From contig NZ_BBMB01000006.1 of NCBI RefSeq assembly GCF_000971235.1, positions 115,690-179,689 on the forward strand: DNA of 64,000 bases, in the 5' to 3' direction. The notes under the pieces were generated by a model, which saw nothing but the letters and a program-made list of their open reading frames with translations, was not told the origin of the DNA and did no database searches. Within the stretch, counting starts at the first letter, position 1; every line of letters begins with the position of its first letter. Both the position numbers and the translations under genes were made by a program. The stretch comes from Demequina subtropica (GTDB lineage: Bacteria > Actinomycetota > Actinomycetes > Actinomycetales > Demequinaceae). This document shows positions 38,004 through 45,329 of the stretch, one piece after another.

Positions 38004-39624
38004 CCCGTCCCCCCCGAAGGAGTCCCGCTTGTCGGACGCCATGACCGACGCGATCGTGTCGCTCAACCTCGAGCTCGACCTCGATCACACGCTCGACATG
38101 CTGCTCACCGCGCTCGTCGACCAGACCGGCGCGAAGTTCGCGGCGATCAACGTGCTCGATGACGAGGGCATCAGCGTCGACTTCCACTACAAGGGCATGC
38201 CCGAGGGTGTGTGGGAGCACATCAGGCGCGCCCCGAACGCCGTGGGCGTGCTCGGACAGATCCCCGACGAGGGCACGCTGGTGCTCGCGGACCTCACGCA
38301 GCACCCCGCGTTCCAGGGCATGCCCAAGCACCACCCGCCGATGGGGTCCTTCCTGGGGACCGCGCTCCGGGTGCGCGGCAGCGTCTTCGGCTACCTCTAC
38401 CTCGCGAGCAAGCCGGGCGAGTTCACGCCCGAGGACGAGGCCGCCGTCGAGGCTCTCGCGGCCGCCGCGTCCGTCGCGATCGACAACGCAGTGCTGTACG
38501 AGAAGGCTCTTGCGCGCGAGCGGTGGCTGACGGCCTCGCAGGACATCACCACGGCGCTGCTCGCGGACCCGGGCGACGAGGAGGTCTTCGAGACCATCGT
38601 CCAGTCCGCGAAAGACCTCGCCGGGGCGGTCAACGTCGCGCTCGTGCTGCCCGGCGTCGATGAGAACTGGACCATGGAGATCACCGCGGGCCCGCGCTCT
38701 CTCGAGCTGCTGGGCCTCGAGCTGCCGGCGCAGGGGCGCGCGATCGAGGCGATCCGCTCGGGCGAGGGCGTCATCGCGACGGAGCCTCCGGGGTCGATCG
38801 TGCTCGAGGCCGTCCAGGAGTTCGGTCCCACGATGTACGCGCCGCTGTCCGCCGAGCACAAGCCCGTGGGCCTGCTCATGCTGTGGCGCGACCGAGGCAT
38901 GCCGTCGTTCACGTTCGAGGACCTCGAGATCGCGCAGCGCTTCGCGACGCAGGCCGCCATGGCGTTGTCCGTCGCGGAGCTGTCGCACGTGAAGAACATG
39001 ACGACTCTCCTCGAGGAGCGCCAGCGCCTCGCGGACGACCTCCACGACTTCGTGTCGCAGGAGCTCTTCGCGACCGCGATGCAGATCGAGTCGATCGCCG
39101 CGGACTCCGAGCCGCGGCTCTCCGCGCGCCTGCTGCGCACGCTCGATCACGTCAAGCGCGCGCAGCGCGAGGTCCGCGGCGTCATGAGCTCCCTGGCCGG
39201 GCACCGCACGTCCGAGCCCATCTCCGAGCGCATCCGGCGCGAGATCGTCATGGGCACGGACTCGCTCGGCTTCGCCCCGCGCGTCCAGGTCGACTGGGCG
39301 CAGCTGTCCCACGCCATCGCGGGCGATCCGTCGCTCTCGGACGACGTGGTCGCGGTGGTACGCGAGCTGCTCTCGAACGTCGCACGGCACTCCGAGGCGT
39401 CCGAGGTCTACATGGCGATCTCGGGCGCGGACGGGCGCGTCGCCGTCACCGTCTCAGACGACGGCATCGGTCCCGGCGGCGCGACCAACCGCCACTCGGG
39501 CACGTCGAACCTGGCCAACCGCGCGCTGCGCCGCAACGGCACCTTCACGCTCGCTCCCTCGCGACCGGGAGCGGTCCGCCCCGGCACGGTCGCCGAGTGG
39601 AACGTCGAGGCCGCGGGCCGCTAG
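37996..39624 (+). CDS. DosS/DosT-like histidine kinase with two GAF domains
   Basis: Cytoplasmic sensor kinase of 542 residues: GAF-A (about 30-155), GAF-B (about 165-320), a HisKA_3 helix pair with phospho-acceptor His350 in DDLHDFVSQELFA, and an ATPase domain with ELLSNVARHSEA (N box) and SDDGIGPGG. GAF-A aligns without gaps to mycobacterial DosS from memory: His113 in KHHPPM matches heme ligand His149, and Tyr135 in FGYLYL matches distal Tyr171. So it may bind heme and sense O2, NO, CO or redox state. ATG 37996 overlaps cydC by 8 bases but has a poor ribosome site. TTG 38029, in frame, has AAGGAG 6 bases upstream and is a serious alternative. Co-transcribed with cydABDC; its partner is the regulator converging from the other strand. 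Confidence 0.88.
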   Translation: MTDPSPPKESRLSDAMTDAIVSLNLELDLDHTLDMLLTALVDQTGAKFAAINVLDDEGISVDFHYKGMPEGVWEHIRRAPNAVGVLGQIPDEGTLVLADLTQHPAFQGMPKHHPPMGSFLGTALRVRGSVFGYLYLASKPGEFTPEDEAAVEALAAAASVAIDNAVLYEKALARERWLTASQDITTALLADPGDEEVFETIVQSAKDLAGAVNVALVLPGVDENWTMEITAGPRSLELLGLELPAQGRAIEAIRSGEGVIATEPPGSIVLEAVQEFGPTMYAPLSAEHKPVGLLMLWRDRGMPSFTFEDLEIAQRFATQAAMALSVAELSHVKNMTTLLEERQRLADDLHDFVSQELFATAMQIESIAADSEPRLSARLLRTLDHVKRAQREVRGVMSSLAGHRTSEPISERIRREIVMGTDSLGFAPRVQVDWAQLSHAIAGDPSLSDDVVAVVRELLSNVARHSEASEVYMAISGADGRVAVTVSDDGIGPGGATNRHSGTSNLANRALRRNGTFTLAPSRPGAVRPGTVAEWNVEAAGR

Positions 39625-40238
39625 CCGCGGAACGAGTGCGCGCGCTTGGCGGTCGCCCACGCGACCACCTGCGTGCGACGCTGCAGGCCCATCTTCGCGA
39701 GGACGCTCGTGACGTGGTTCTTCACGGTCTTCTCGGCGATGCCGAGCTTCTCCGCGATCTCGCGGTTCGCGAGCCCGGCGCCGACCAGGTCGAGCACACG
39801 ACGCTCCATCGGGGTGAGGCGCGCGACCACATCGTCCTCGTGGACCGAGATGTGCTGGCCGTGCTCGCGGCCCGAGGCCGCGTCGCGCACGGCCTTGAGG
39901 ACCTCGTGCGAGTCGGCGGTCTTGGCGAGGAACACGTCGGCGCCCGCGTTGCGCGCGGCGGCGCGTGCCTCGTCGTCGTCGTAGGAGGTCAGCACCACGA
40001 TGTGGGTCTCGGGCAGCTTCGCGCGCACGTGGTTGATGACGTCGAGCCCCGTCCCGTCGGGGAGGCGGAGGTCGGAGAGGATCACCTGCGGACGCACGGC
40101 CTCGGCACGGCGCACGGCCTGCGCCACAGTCGAGGCCTCGGCGACGACGGCGATGCCGTCGGCGCGCTCGAGGATGTCGCAGATTCCGCGTCGGACGACC
40201 TCGTGGTCGTCGAGCACCAGCACCGTGATGTCAGACAT
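39621..40238 (-). CDS. NarL/DevR-type response regulator
   Basis: DNA-binding regulator of 205 residues. The receiver domain has the acidic pocket LVLDDHE, phospho-acceptor Asp56 in ILSDLRLPDG, and Lys in FLAKT. The LuxR helix-turn-helix is LTPMERRVLDLVGAGLANREIAEKLGIAEKTVKNHV. It faces the DosS-like kinase tail to tail. The stop codons of both genes are the same CTAG (39621-39624), each TAG on its own strand. The ATG lies 7 bases after TATCAT, suggesting a leaderless message. Expected to act on cydA and other hypoxia genes, by analogy with DevR. Confidence 0.92.
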   Translation of the reverse strand: MSDITVLVLDDHEVVRRGICDILERADGIAVVAEASTVAQAVRRAEAVRPQVILSDLRLPDGTGLDVINHVRAKLPETHIVVLTSYDDDEARAAARNAGADVFLAKTADSHEVLKAVRDAASGREHGQHISVHEDDVVARLTPMERRVLDLVGAGLANREIAEKLGIAEKTVKNHVTSVLAKMGLQRRTQVVAWATAKRAHSFRG

Positions 40239-40245
40239 AGGGGAA

Positions 40246-40251
40246 ATGATA
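40246..40251 (-). promoter_or_regulatory. -10 box of the response regulator gene (probable leaderless)
   Basis: TATCAT on the minus strand is a near-consensus -10, 7 bases before the ATG. No ribosome site is present in the gap. Confidence 0.5.
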
Positions 40252-40259
40252 CTGCGGTC

Positions 40260-41189
40260 CTAGGACCCGGGACCTGCGCGACGCGCTGACCAACGGCGCT
40301 GGCAGCGCGCGCACCAGTGCGTGGACCTGCCGCCGATGGTCGCCCGGCGGATCAGGGACCCGCACCTCGAGCACTGCTCGCCCGCACGCCCGTAGGCCTC
40401 GAGCGAACGTGAGAAGTAGCCCGACTCGCCGTTCACGTTGACGTAGAGCGCATCGAAGCTGGTGCCGCCCTGGGCGAGCGCGCGGCCCATGACCTCCCGG
40501 GCCGCCGCGAGGACCGCGCGGGACTGTGACGCGGTGACCGCGTGAGCGGGACGCTCGGGATGGACGCGCGCGAGCCACAACGCCTCGTCCGCGTAGATGT
40601 TGCCGATGCCGCTCACCGCCGTCTGATCGAGCAGCACCTGCTTGATCCCCCGCGAGCCCCGTCGGAGAGCGCGGATGGCTGACCGCTCGTCCAGTTCGGG
40701 GTCGAGCGCGTCACGACCGATGTGCGCGACGGACGCCGGCAGCAGCGGGAGCGGCGTGCCCTCTCCCCCGGGCCCGCCGTCGGGCGTCGGCACCAGCGCC
40801 TCGACATGGAGGTAGCCGAACGTGCGCTGGTCGAGGAAGTCGAGCACGAGCGCCGGCGACGAGAGCATGAGCCGGGCGCGGCAGTGCCGGTGCGGGTCCG
40901 GCGTGTCGGTATGGACGCGGAACTGGCCCGACATCCCCAGGTGCGCCGACAGCGCGAGGACGGGCGCATCGTCCGCGGGTTCGGGTGCGAGCTCGCACCA
41001 CAGGAACTTGCCGCGCCGCACGATGCGCGACAGCGTGAGGCCCGTGACCTCGGCGGTGAACTCGGCGGGGCCGCCCGGGAGCAGGCGCACGCACGAGTCG
41101 CGGTAGATCTCGACGGCTTCGATGCGCGTCCCGGCGACGAGCGCGTCGAGGCCTCGGCGGACCACCTCGACCTCGGGCAGCTCGGGCAA
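40260..41189 (-). CDS. mutM: Formamidopyrimidine-DNA glycosylase MutM
   Basis: Base-excision repair enzyme that removes 8-oxoguanine and formamidopyrimidines and cleaves the strand. The TTG start is dictated by chemistry: the mature protein must begin PELPEVE with the catalytic N-terminal Pro. AAGGA lies 5 bases upstream. The catalytic Lys is in RRGKFLW, DxxxxSGIGNIYADE is the helix-two-turn-helix, and the C-terminal Zn finger CSRCG...CARC closes the 309 residues. It follows rnc after 24 bases. Confidence 0.96.
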   Translation of the reverse strand: MPELPEVEVVRRGLDALVAGTRIEAVEIYRDSCVRLLPGGPAEFTAEVTGLTLSRIVRRGKFLWCELAPEPADDAPVLALSAHLGMSGQFRVHTDTPDPHRHCRARLMLSSPALVLDFLDQRTFGYLHVEALVPTPDGGPGGEGTPLPLLPASVAHIGRDALDPELDERSAIRALRRGSRGIKQVLLDQTAVSGIGNIYADEALWLARVHPERPAHAVTASQSRAVLAAAREVMGRALAQGGTSFDALYVNVNGESGYFSRSLEAYGRAGEQCSRCGSLIRRATIGGRSTHWCARCQRRWSARRAGPGS

Positions 41190-41213
41190 CGCGATCCTTG
41201 GACGCCGACGGCG

Positions 41214-41912
41214 TCAGTCGACCGTGGTGATGGCGGCGTACGCCTCGGCGGCCGCGTCCTGCTCGGCGTGCTTCTTGGCGGTGCCGGTGCCGGAGCCCTT
41301 CGGCTCGCCGGCGATGAGGACGGTGGCGGTGAAGCGGCGCGCGTGGTCCGGTCCCTCACCGGTGACGGCGTAGACGGGGCTGCCGAGGCCGCGCTCGGCG
41401 CAGGCCTCCTGCAGGGAGGTCTTCCAGTCGAGAGCCACGCCGGACGTGGCGGCGGCCTCGAGGCTCGGCCCCAGGAGGCGCAGGATCGCCTCGCGGGTGA
41501 CGTCGATGCCGTGCGAGAGGTAGATCGCGCCGAGGATCGCCTCGAAGGCGTCGCACAGGATCGAGTCCTTGTCGTTCCCGCCGGTGGCGCGCTCGCCCTT
41601 GCCCAGCAGGATGCACGGGCCCAGGCCGATCTCGCGGGCCACGACGGCGAGGGCACGCTGCGAGACGCATGCGGCCCGCATCTTCGCGAGCTCGCCCTCG
41701 GGCAGGTCGGGGTGGGCGTGGTAGAGGCGGTCCGTCACGACCACCCCGAGGACGGAGTCGCCCAGGAACTCCAGACGCTCGTTCGTCGGGAGGCCGCCGG
41801 CCTCGTACGCGAACGAGCGGTGGGTGAGCGCGAGCACCAGCAGGTCGGGGTCCACGAGGACACCCAACCTGCTGATCAGGGCGTCAGCTGACTGCTGCCC
41901 TGGAATGCTCAT
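41214..41912 (-). CDS. rnc: Ribonuclease III
   Basis: Double-strand RNA endonuclease for rRNA processing, 232 residues. The signature NERLEFLGDSVLG carries catalytic Glu and Asp, with the second acidic pair in DKDSILCDAFEAILGAIYL. A dsRNA-binding domain begins near residue 160 and includes GSGTGTAKKHAEQDAA. The start at 41912 is 29 bases after the rpmF stop. The order DUF177-rpmF-rnc-mutM is standard for actinobacteria. Confidence 0.97.
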   Translation of the reverse strand: MSIPGQQSADALISRLGVLVDPDLLVLALTHRSFAYEAGGLPTNERLEFLGDSVLGVVVTDRLYHAHPDLPEGELAKMRAACVSQRALAVVAREIGLGPCILLGKGERATGGNDKDSILCDAFEAILGAIYLSHGIDVTREAILRLLGPSLEAAATSGVALDWKTSLQEACAERGLGSPVYAVTGEGPDHARRFTATVLIAGEPKGSGTGTAKKHAEQDAAAEAYAAITTVD

Positions 41913-41941
41913 ACGCTCGCGTCACGCCACCGCGCGCGGGC

Positions 41942-42136
41942 TCAGCCCGCGTGCTCGGTGCGCAGCGCCTCGACGTACTGGCGCCCGTTGTAGGCACCGC
42001 ACGACGGGCACGCGGTGTGCTGCAGCTTGTCGGCCTTGCACTGGGGGCACGTCGAAAGGTCGGCAGCGGTCGTCTTCCACTGCGAGCGACGTGCACGCGT
42101 GTTGCTGCGCGACATCTTGCGCTTCGGAACAGCCAC
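41942..42136 (-). CDS. rpmF: 50S ribosomal protein L32
   Basis: L32, 64 residues, of the Zn-binding form with CPQC and CPSC. The GTG start at 42136 gives the canonical [18 protein letters not shown]-terminus (initiator read as Met); the longer frame would begin inside the DUF177 gene. It follows that gene by 2 bases. Retention of both Cys pairs means this is the zinc-dependent C+ version. Confidence 0.97.
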   Translation of the reverse strand: MAVPKRKMSRSNTRARRSQWKTTAADLSTCPQCKADKLQHTACPSCGAYNGRQYVEALRTEHAG

Positions 42137-42138
42137 GG

Positions 42139-42696
42139 CTAACTCTCTTTCTCGTCGGTAAAGCTCTGGAGTGCGGCCCACCTCGGGTCCAGCACCTCGT
42201 GCGCGTGATCGGGATCATCCGCGAGCCGCGCGCCACACTGGTCGCACAGCCCCGGGCAAGCCGGGTCACACAGCGGTGTGAACGGGAGGCTTGTCACCAC
42301 CGCGTCCCTCACCACCTGCTCGAGCTCGAGGTTCTCACCGTCGAACTCGAACACGTCCTCTGAAGCCTCGTCCTCGCCCGCGGTGCGCGAGTCGGGGTGC
42401 TCGAACAGTCCCTGGACCGGCGCCGCAATCTCTTGCCGCACCTCGTCCAGGCATCGTCCGCACTCCCCGATCGCCGTCCCGTGGACGGTTCCGGAGACCC
42501 AGATGCCCTCCTGCACGGATTCGAGGCTCAGCCCGAGCCTCACCTCCGCACCTTCGGGCACTCCGATCAGATCGGTGCCGAGGACCGCGGGGGCCGGGAA
42601 GCCTTCGGAGACGATGCGCTGCGCGCCTGGGCGCCGCACGATGTCTCGAACAGAGAAGGTGTACGGCGAGGCGGCAGGGCGTGAAGTGTGAGCCAC
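42139..42696 (-). CDS. YceD/DUF177 family protein
   Basis: Protein of 185 residues of the DUF177 family, found next to rpmF across bacteria and linked to 23S rRNA metabolism in plants and E. coli. [10 protein letters not shown] and the C-terminal [13 protein letters not shown] are the conserved Cys clusters; the acidic stretch [19 protein letters not shown] sits between them. GTG 42696 has GGAGG 5 bases upstream; the longer frame lacks one. First gene of the rpmF-rnc-mutM operon. Confidence 0.9.
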   Translation of the reverse strand: MAHTSRPAASPYTFSVRDIVRRPGAQRIVSEGFPAPAVLGTDLIGVPEGAEVRLGLSLESVQEGIWVSGTVHGTAIGECGRCLDEVRQEIAAPVQGLFEHPDSRTAGEDEASEDVFEFDGENLELEQVVRDAVVTSLPFTPLCDPACPGLCDQCGARLADDPDHAHEVLDPRWAALQSFTDEKES

Positions 42697-42763
42697 ACGC
42701 GCCTCCTGGTCGTTCCGGTCCGCGGGGACCTCGGCCCGCGCCTGTCGGCAGGGCCAGCCCACA

Positions 42764-42793
42764 ACTGTACGCGATGCGGGCGGATTCGGCCAA
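42764..42793 (-). promoter_or_regulatory. Promoter of the DUF177-rpmF-rnc-mutM operon
   Basis: TTGGCC (42788-42793) and TACAGT (42764-42769) on the minus strand are 18 bases apart and about 70 bases before the DUF177 start, which has its own ribosome site. Confidence 0.6.
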
Positions 42794-42871
42794 CCCGGGT
42801 GGGCGGCCGAGGCACCATCCTCCCATGCGCGGGCGACCCGGCGGGACGGCGAGCCCAGCCGAGCGGCCCCG

Positions 42872-43351
42872 CTACTGGCGCGAGAGCGCCTCGGTGACCG
42901 CGTCGACCACGCCGTCGGGCACGTAGCGGCCGATGGCGCCGCCGTGGCGCGCGACGTCCCTCACCAGGGACGATGCGACGTGGCTCAGCGCATTGTCGCC
43001 CGTGATGAAGACGGTCTCGATGCCCGTGAGCGAGCGGTTCATGAGCGCCATGGGGCGCTCGTAGTCGTAGTCCGCGCCGCCGCGCAGCCCCTTGACGATG
43101 ACCCCGGCGCCGATGTCCTTGCAGAAGTCGACGAGCAGCCCGTCGACCGGCGTCACCTCGACGCCGTCGATCGGCTGCACCGCACGCCGGGCCAGCTCGA
43201 CGCGCGTGTCGAGGTCGAGCAGCGGCGTCTTGGTCGAGTTGTGGGCGACGGCGATGACGACCCTGGAGAACATCGAGCGCGCACGCGTGGCGATGTCGAC
43301 GTGGCCCCACGTCACCGGGTCGAACGTGCCGGGGAAGACTGCGGTGGTCAT
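42872..43351 (-). CDS. coaD: Phosphopantetheine adenylyltransferase CoaD
   Basis: Makes dephospho-CoA from 4'-phosphopantetheine and ATP. Exactly the family length at 159 residues, with AVFPGTFDPVTWGHVDIATRA (HxGH motif), GLRGGADYDYERPMALMNRSL and the ISS-like ALSHVASSLVRDVA region. The ATG overlaps the rsmD stop as ATGA, the usual rsmD-coaD coupling. Confidence 0.97.
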   Translation of the reverse strand: MTTAVFPGTFDPVTWGHVDIATRARSMFSRVVIAVAHNSTKTPLLDLDTRVELARRAVQPIDGVEVTPVDGLLVDFCKDIGAGVIVKGLRGGADYDYERPMALMNRSLTGIETVFITGDNALSHVASSLVRDVARHGGAIGRYVPDGVVDAVTEALSRQ

Positions 43352-43929
43352 GCCTCGACGCTACCGCCCTCGCGGACCGCCTCCAACCGTTCCGCGTAGT
43401 GGATCGCGGTCTCGCCGTAGGCCTTCGACCGCACCCCCTCGAGGCCCTCCGGCCACGGCGGATCGCCGGCCCGGGAGGCCCACTCGAGCACCACGACCCC
43501 GCCGTCGGCGAGCCGCGCCTCGACGCCCTCGAGGACCGCCGCGAGGTCCTCGCGGACGATGTCGTAGGGAGGGTCGAGCAGTATCACGTCGTACGGCTCC
43601 CCGGGGCGCGACAGGAACGGCCGCACGCGCTCCTTCACCACGGTCGCGGACCCGGCGGCCCCGAGGTCGCGCACGTTGCCGCGCAGCACGGACACGGCCT
43701 TCGCATCCGCCTCGACGAGCGTGGCCGATGCGGCGCCGCGGCTCAGCGCCTCGAGCCCGAGCGCGCCGGAGCCCGCGAACAGGTCGAGCACGCGCGCCCC
43801 GCGCAGGTGGTCCTGGTGGTCGAGCCGGCTGAACACCGCCTCGCGCACGCGGTCCGTGGTCGGGCGTGTGCCGCGCGGCGGCACGGCGAGCCTGCGACCG
43901 CCCCAACGGCCGGCGATGATCCTGGTCAC
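43348..43929 (-). CDS. rsmD: 16S rRNA (guanine966-N2)-methyltransferase RsmD
   Basis: Methylates G966 of 16S rRNA using S-adenosylmethionine. The 193 residues contain RIIAGRWGGRRLAVP, the SAM loop VLDLFAGSGALGLEALSRGA and the catalytic DPPY in ILLDPPYD. The GTG start lies 6 bases after TAGGCT (43936-43941), so the message is probably leaderless. Overlaps coaD by 4 bases. Confidence 0.95.
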   Translation of the reverse strand: MTRIIAGRWGGRRLAVPPRGTRPTTDRVREAVFSRLDHQDHLRGARVLDLFAGSGALGLEALSRGAASATLVEADAKAVSVLRGNVRDLGAAGSATVVKERVRPFLSRPGEPYDVILLDPPYDIVREDLAAVLEGVEARLADGGVVVLEWASRAGDPPWPEGLEGVRSKAYGETAIHYAERLEAVREGGSVEA

Positions 43930-43935
43930 CGCACC

Positions 43936-43941
43936 AGCCTA
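43936..43941 (-). promoter_or_regulatory. -10 box of rsmD-coaD (probable leaderless)
   Basis: TAGGCT on the minus strand is 6 bases before the rsmD GTG. The same hexamer and spacing occur in front of the DUF3515 gene at 59107. Confidence 0.45.
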
Positions 43942-43957
43942 CGGGGCCGGTCGGACC

Positions 43958-45202
43958 TCACGGCTCGATGCGACGCAGCACCTCGAGGCACGCACGGGCG
44001 TTGTGATACGGGCACTTCCACGGCCCCATCTTGAGGTCGCCCGTGCCGCCCGCGAGCGGACGGTTGCTCGCGTCGAGCCTCGCGTGCCACTCGCCGTGAG
44101 CGCGGTCCACCACATGCTGCTCGATGAAGTCCCACGCACGGATCGCCGCGCGGCGGTCCTCGGCGCGGCCGCCCAGCTGGAAGGCGTTGAGCCACCCCAC
44201 CACGCCCTCGGCCTGCGGCCACCAGTGGCGATCCCGATCGGTGGGCCCGTCCGCCGTGCCGGCGTACAGCACGGCGCCGTCGCCGTCGACGCCGTGGAGG
44301 CGCACCGCCTCCGCGAGCGCGAGGGAGGCCTCGCGCGTGCGCCACTCGAGGTCCGCATCGTCCACGCCGTGGGCCGTGAGCGCCTCCCACGCGTCCCACA
44401 GCAGCCACGAGGTCTCGATGTCGTGCCCGTAGGAGACGCCATCGGAGCAGCGGTCCCAGGCCTCGTCGAAGTACAGAGCGCAGTGGGCGAAGGGCGCCTC
44501 GACCACGATGCAGTCGAGGGTGGTGCGCAGCAGCGTCTCGAGCGCCTCGCGCGCCGCGAGATCCGCGGACGCGCGGAGCAGCTCGGTGAGCGCCTCGAGC
44601 ACGTGGAGGTTGGTGTTCATCGACTTGGGCACGTCGGGGTCGAGCTCGGACAGCGCGGTGCGGTCGGTGGGCGTCCAGTCGCGCGCACGGGCCTCGACGT
44701 AGCCGCCGTACTCGCGATCGCGCGCCTCGGAGTCGAGCGTGCCGGCGAGCCACAGCGCGCGCTCGAGGGCGTCCTCGTCACCGGTGACGCGCGCCCAGCA
44801 GGCGAGCGCGTAGACGGTGAAGGCCTGCGCGTAGATCTGCTTGCGGTCGTCGATCACCGCGCCCTGCGCGTCGATCGACCAGAAGACGCCGCCCGCCTGC
44901 GGGTCCCACATCGGGCCGGTGAGCTGCGCCAGCGCGCGCCTAGCCGTCGCGAGGTGACGCTCGCGGTCCGCGGGGACCGCCTCGGCCGCTGCGGAGAAGG
45001 TCCAGAGGATGCGTGCCGCGAGCACGGCATGGCGCGGCAGGTCGTCGAGGTAGTCCAGATCGTCGCTCACCCCGCCGCGCAGGGAGCCGTCCTCCGCGAA
45101 GGCGTGCGCCTCCCAGAACGGCAGGATCCCTTGCGACAGCTCGCGCGACGCGAGGTCGCGCAGGGCGGACAGCTGACGATCGGCGCTGATGGCTTCCGTC
45201 AT
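43958..45202 (-). CDS. Cellobiose 2-epimerase (AGE family)
   Basis: Epimerises the reducing-end glucose of cellobiose to mannose (4-O-beta-glucosyl-mannose), or the reverse on mannobiose. The 414-residue (alpha/alpha)6 barrel carries the motifs that separate cellobiose epimerases from other AGE proteins: LAARILWTFSAA, QIYAQAFTVYAL, NTNLHVLEALTEL, YGHDIETSWLLWDA, HWWPQAEGVVGWLNAFQ and KMGPWKCPYHNARACLE. Active-site His residues lie in GHDIE and PYHN. Start 45202 is chosen because homology begins there and a -10 box lies 7 bases upstream; the much longer open frame is antisense noise into the GH5 gene. Divergent from a cellulase with a shared CebR-like operator, which supports cellobiose as substrate. 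A mannobiose role cannot be excluded. Confidence 0.88.
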   Translation of the reverse strand: MTEAISADRQLSALRDLASRELSQGILPFWEAHAFAEDGSLRGGVSDDLDYLDDLPRHAVLAARILWTFSAAAEAVPADRERHLATARRALAQLTGPMWDPQAGGVFWSIDAQGAVIDDRKQIYAQAFTVYALACWARVTGDEDALERALWLAGTLDSEARDREYGGYVEARARDWTPTDRTALSELDPDVPKSMNTNLHVLEALTELLRASADLAAREALETLLRTTLDCIVVEAPFAHCALYFDEAWDRCSDGVSYGHDIETSWLLWDAWEALTAHGVDDADLEWRTREASLALAEAVRLHGVDGDGAVLYAGTADGPTDRDRHWWPQAEGVVGWLNAFQLGGRAEDRRAAIRAWDFIEQHVVDRAHGEWHARLDASNRPLAGGTGDLKMGPWKCPYHNARACLEVLRRIEP

Positions 45203-45209
45203 ACGCAGA

Positions 45210-45225
45210 ACTGTAAGCGCTCTCA
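45210..45225. promoter_or_regulatory. CebR-like operator overlapping the epimerase -10 box
   Basis: TGTAAGCGCTCTCA (45212-45225) matches the streptomycete CebR consensus TGGGAGCGCTCCCA at 11 of 14 positions and keeps the AGCGCT core. It overlaps TACAGT (45210-45215 on the minus strand), the probable -10 of the epimerase gene, so a bound repressor would block transcription. It lies 105 bases before the GH5 start and may control both. Confidence 0.6.
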
Positions 45226-45329
45226 CGCGGGACCTCGGACACCGTGTGACGGAGGCCTCATCCTCTTCCGCGGGCGCGTCTGAGGGCGCCGCTAGGCTGA
45301 CGTCAGTCGAGGGACCAGGAGGTTTGTGC

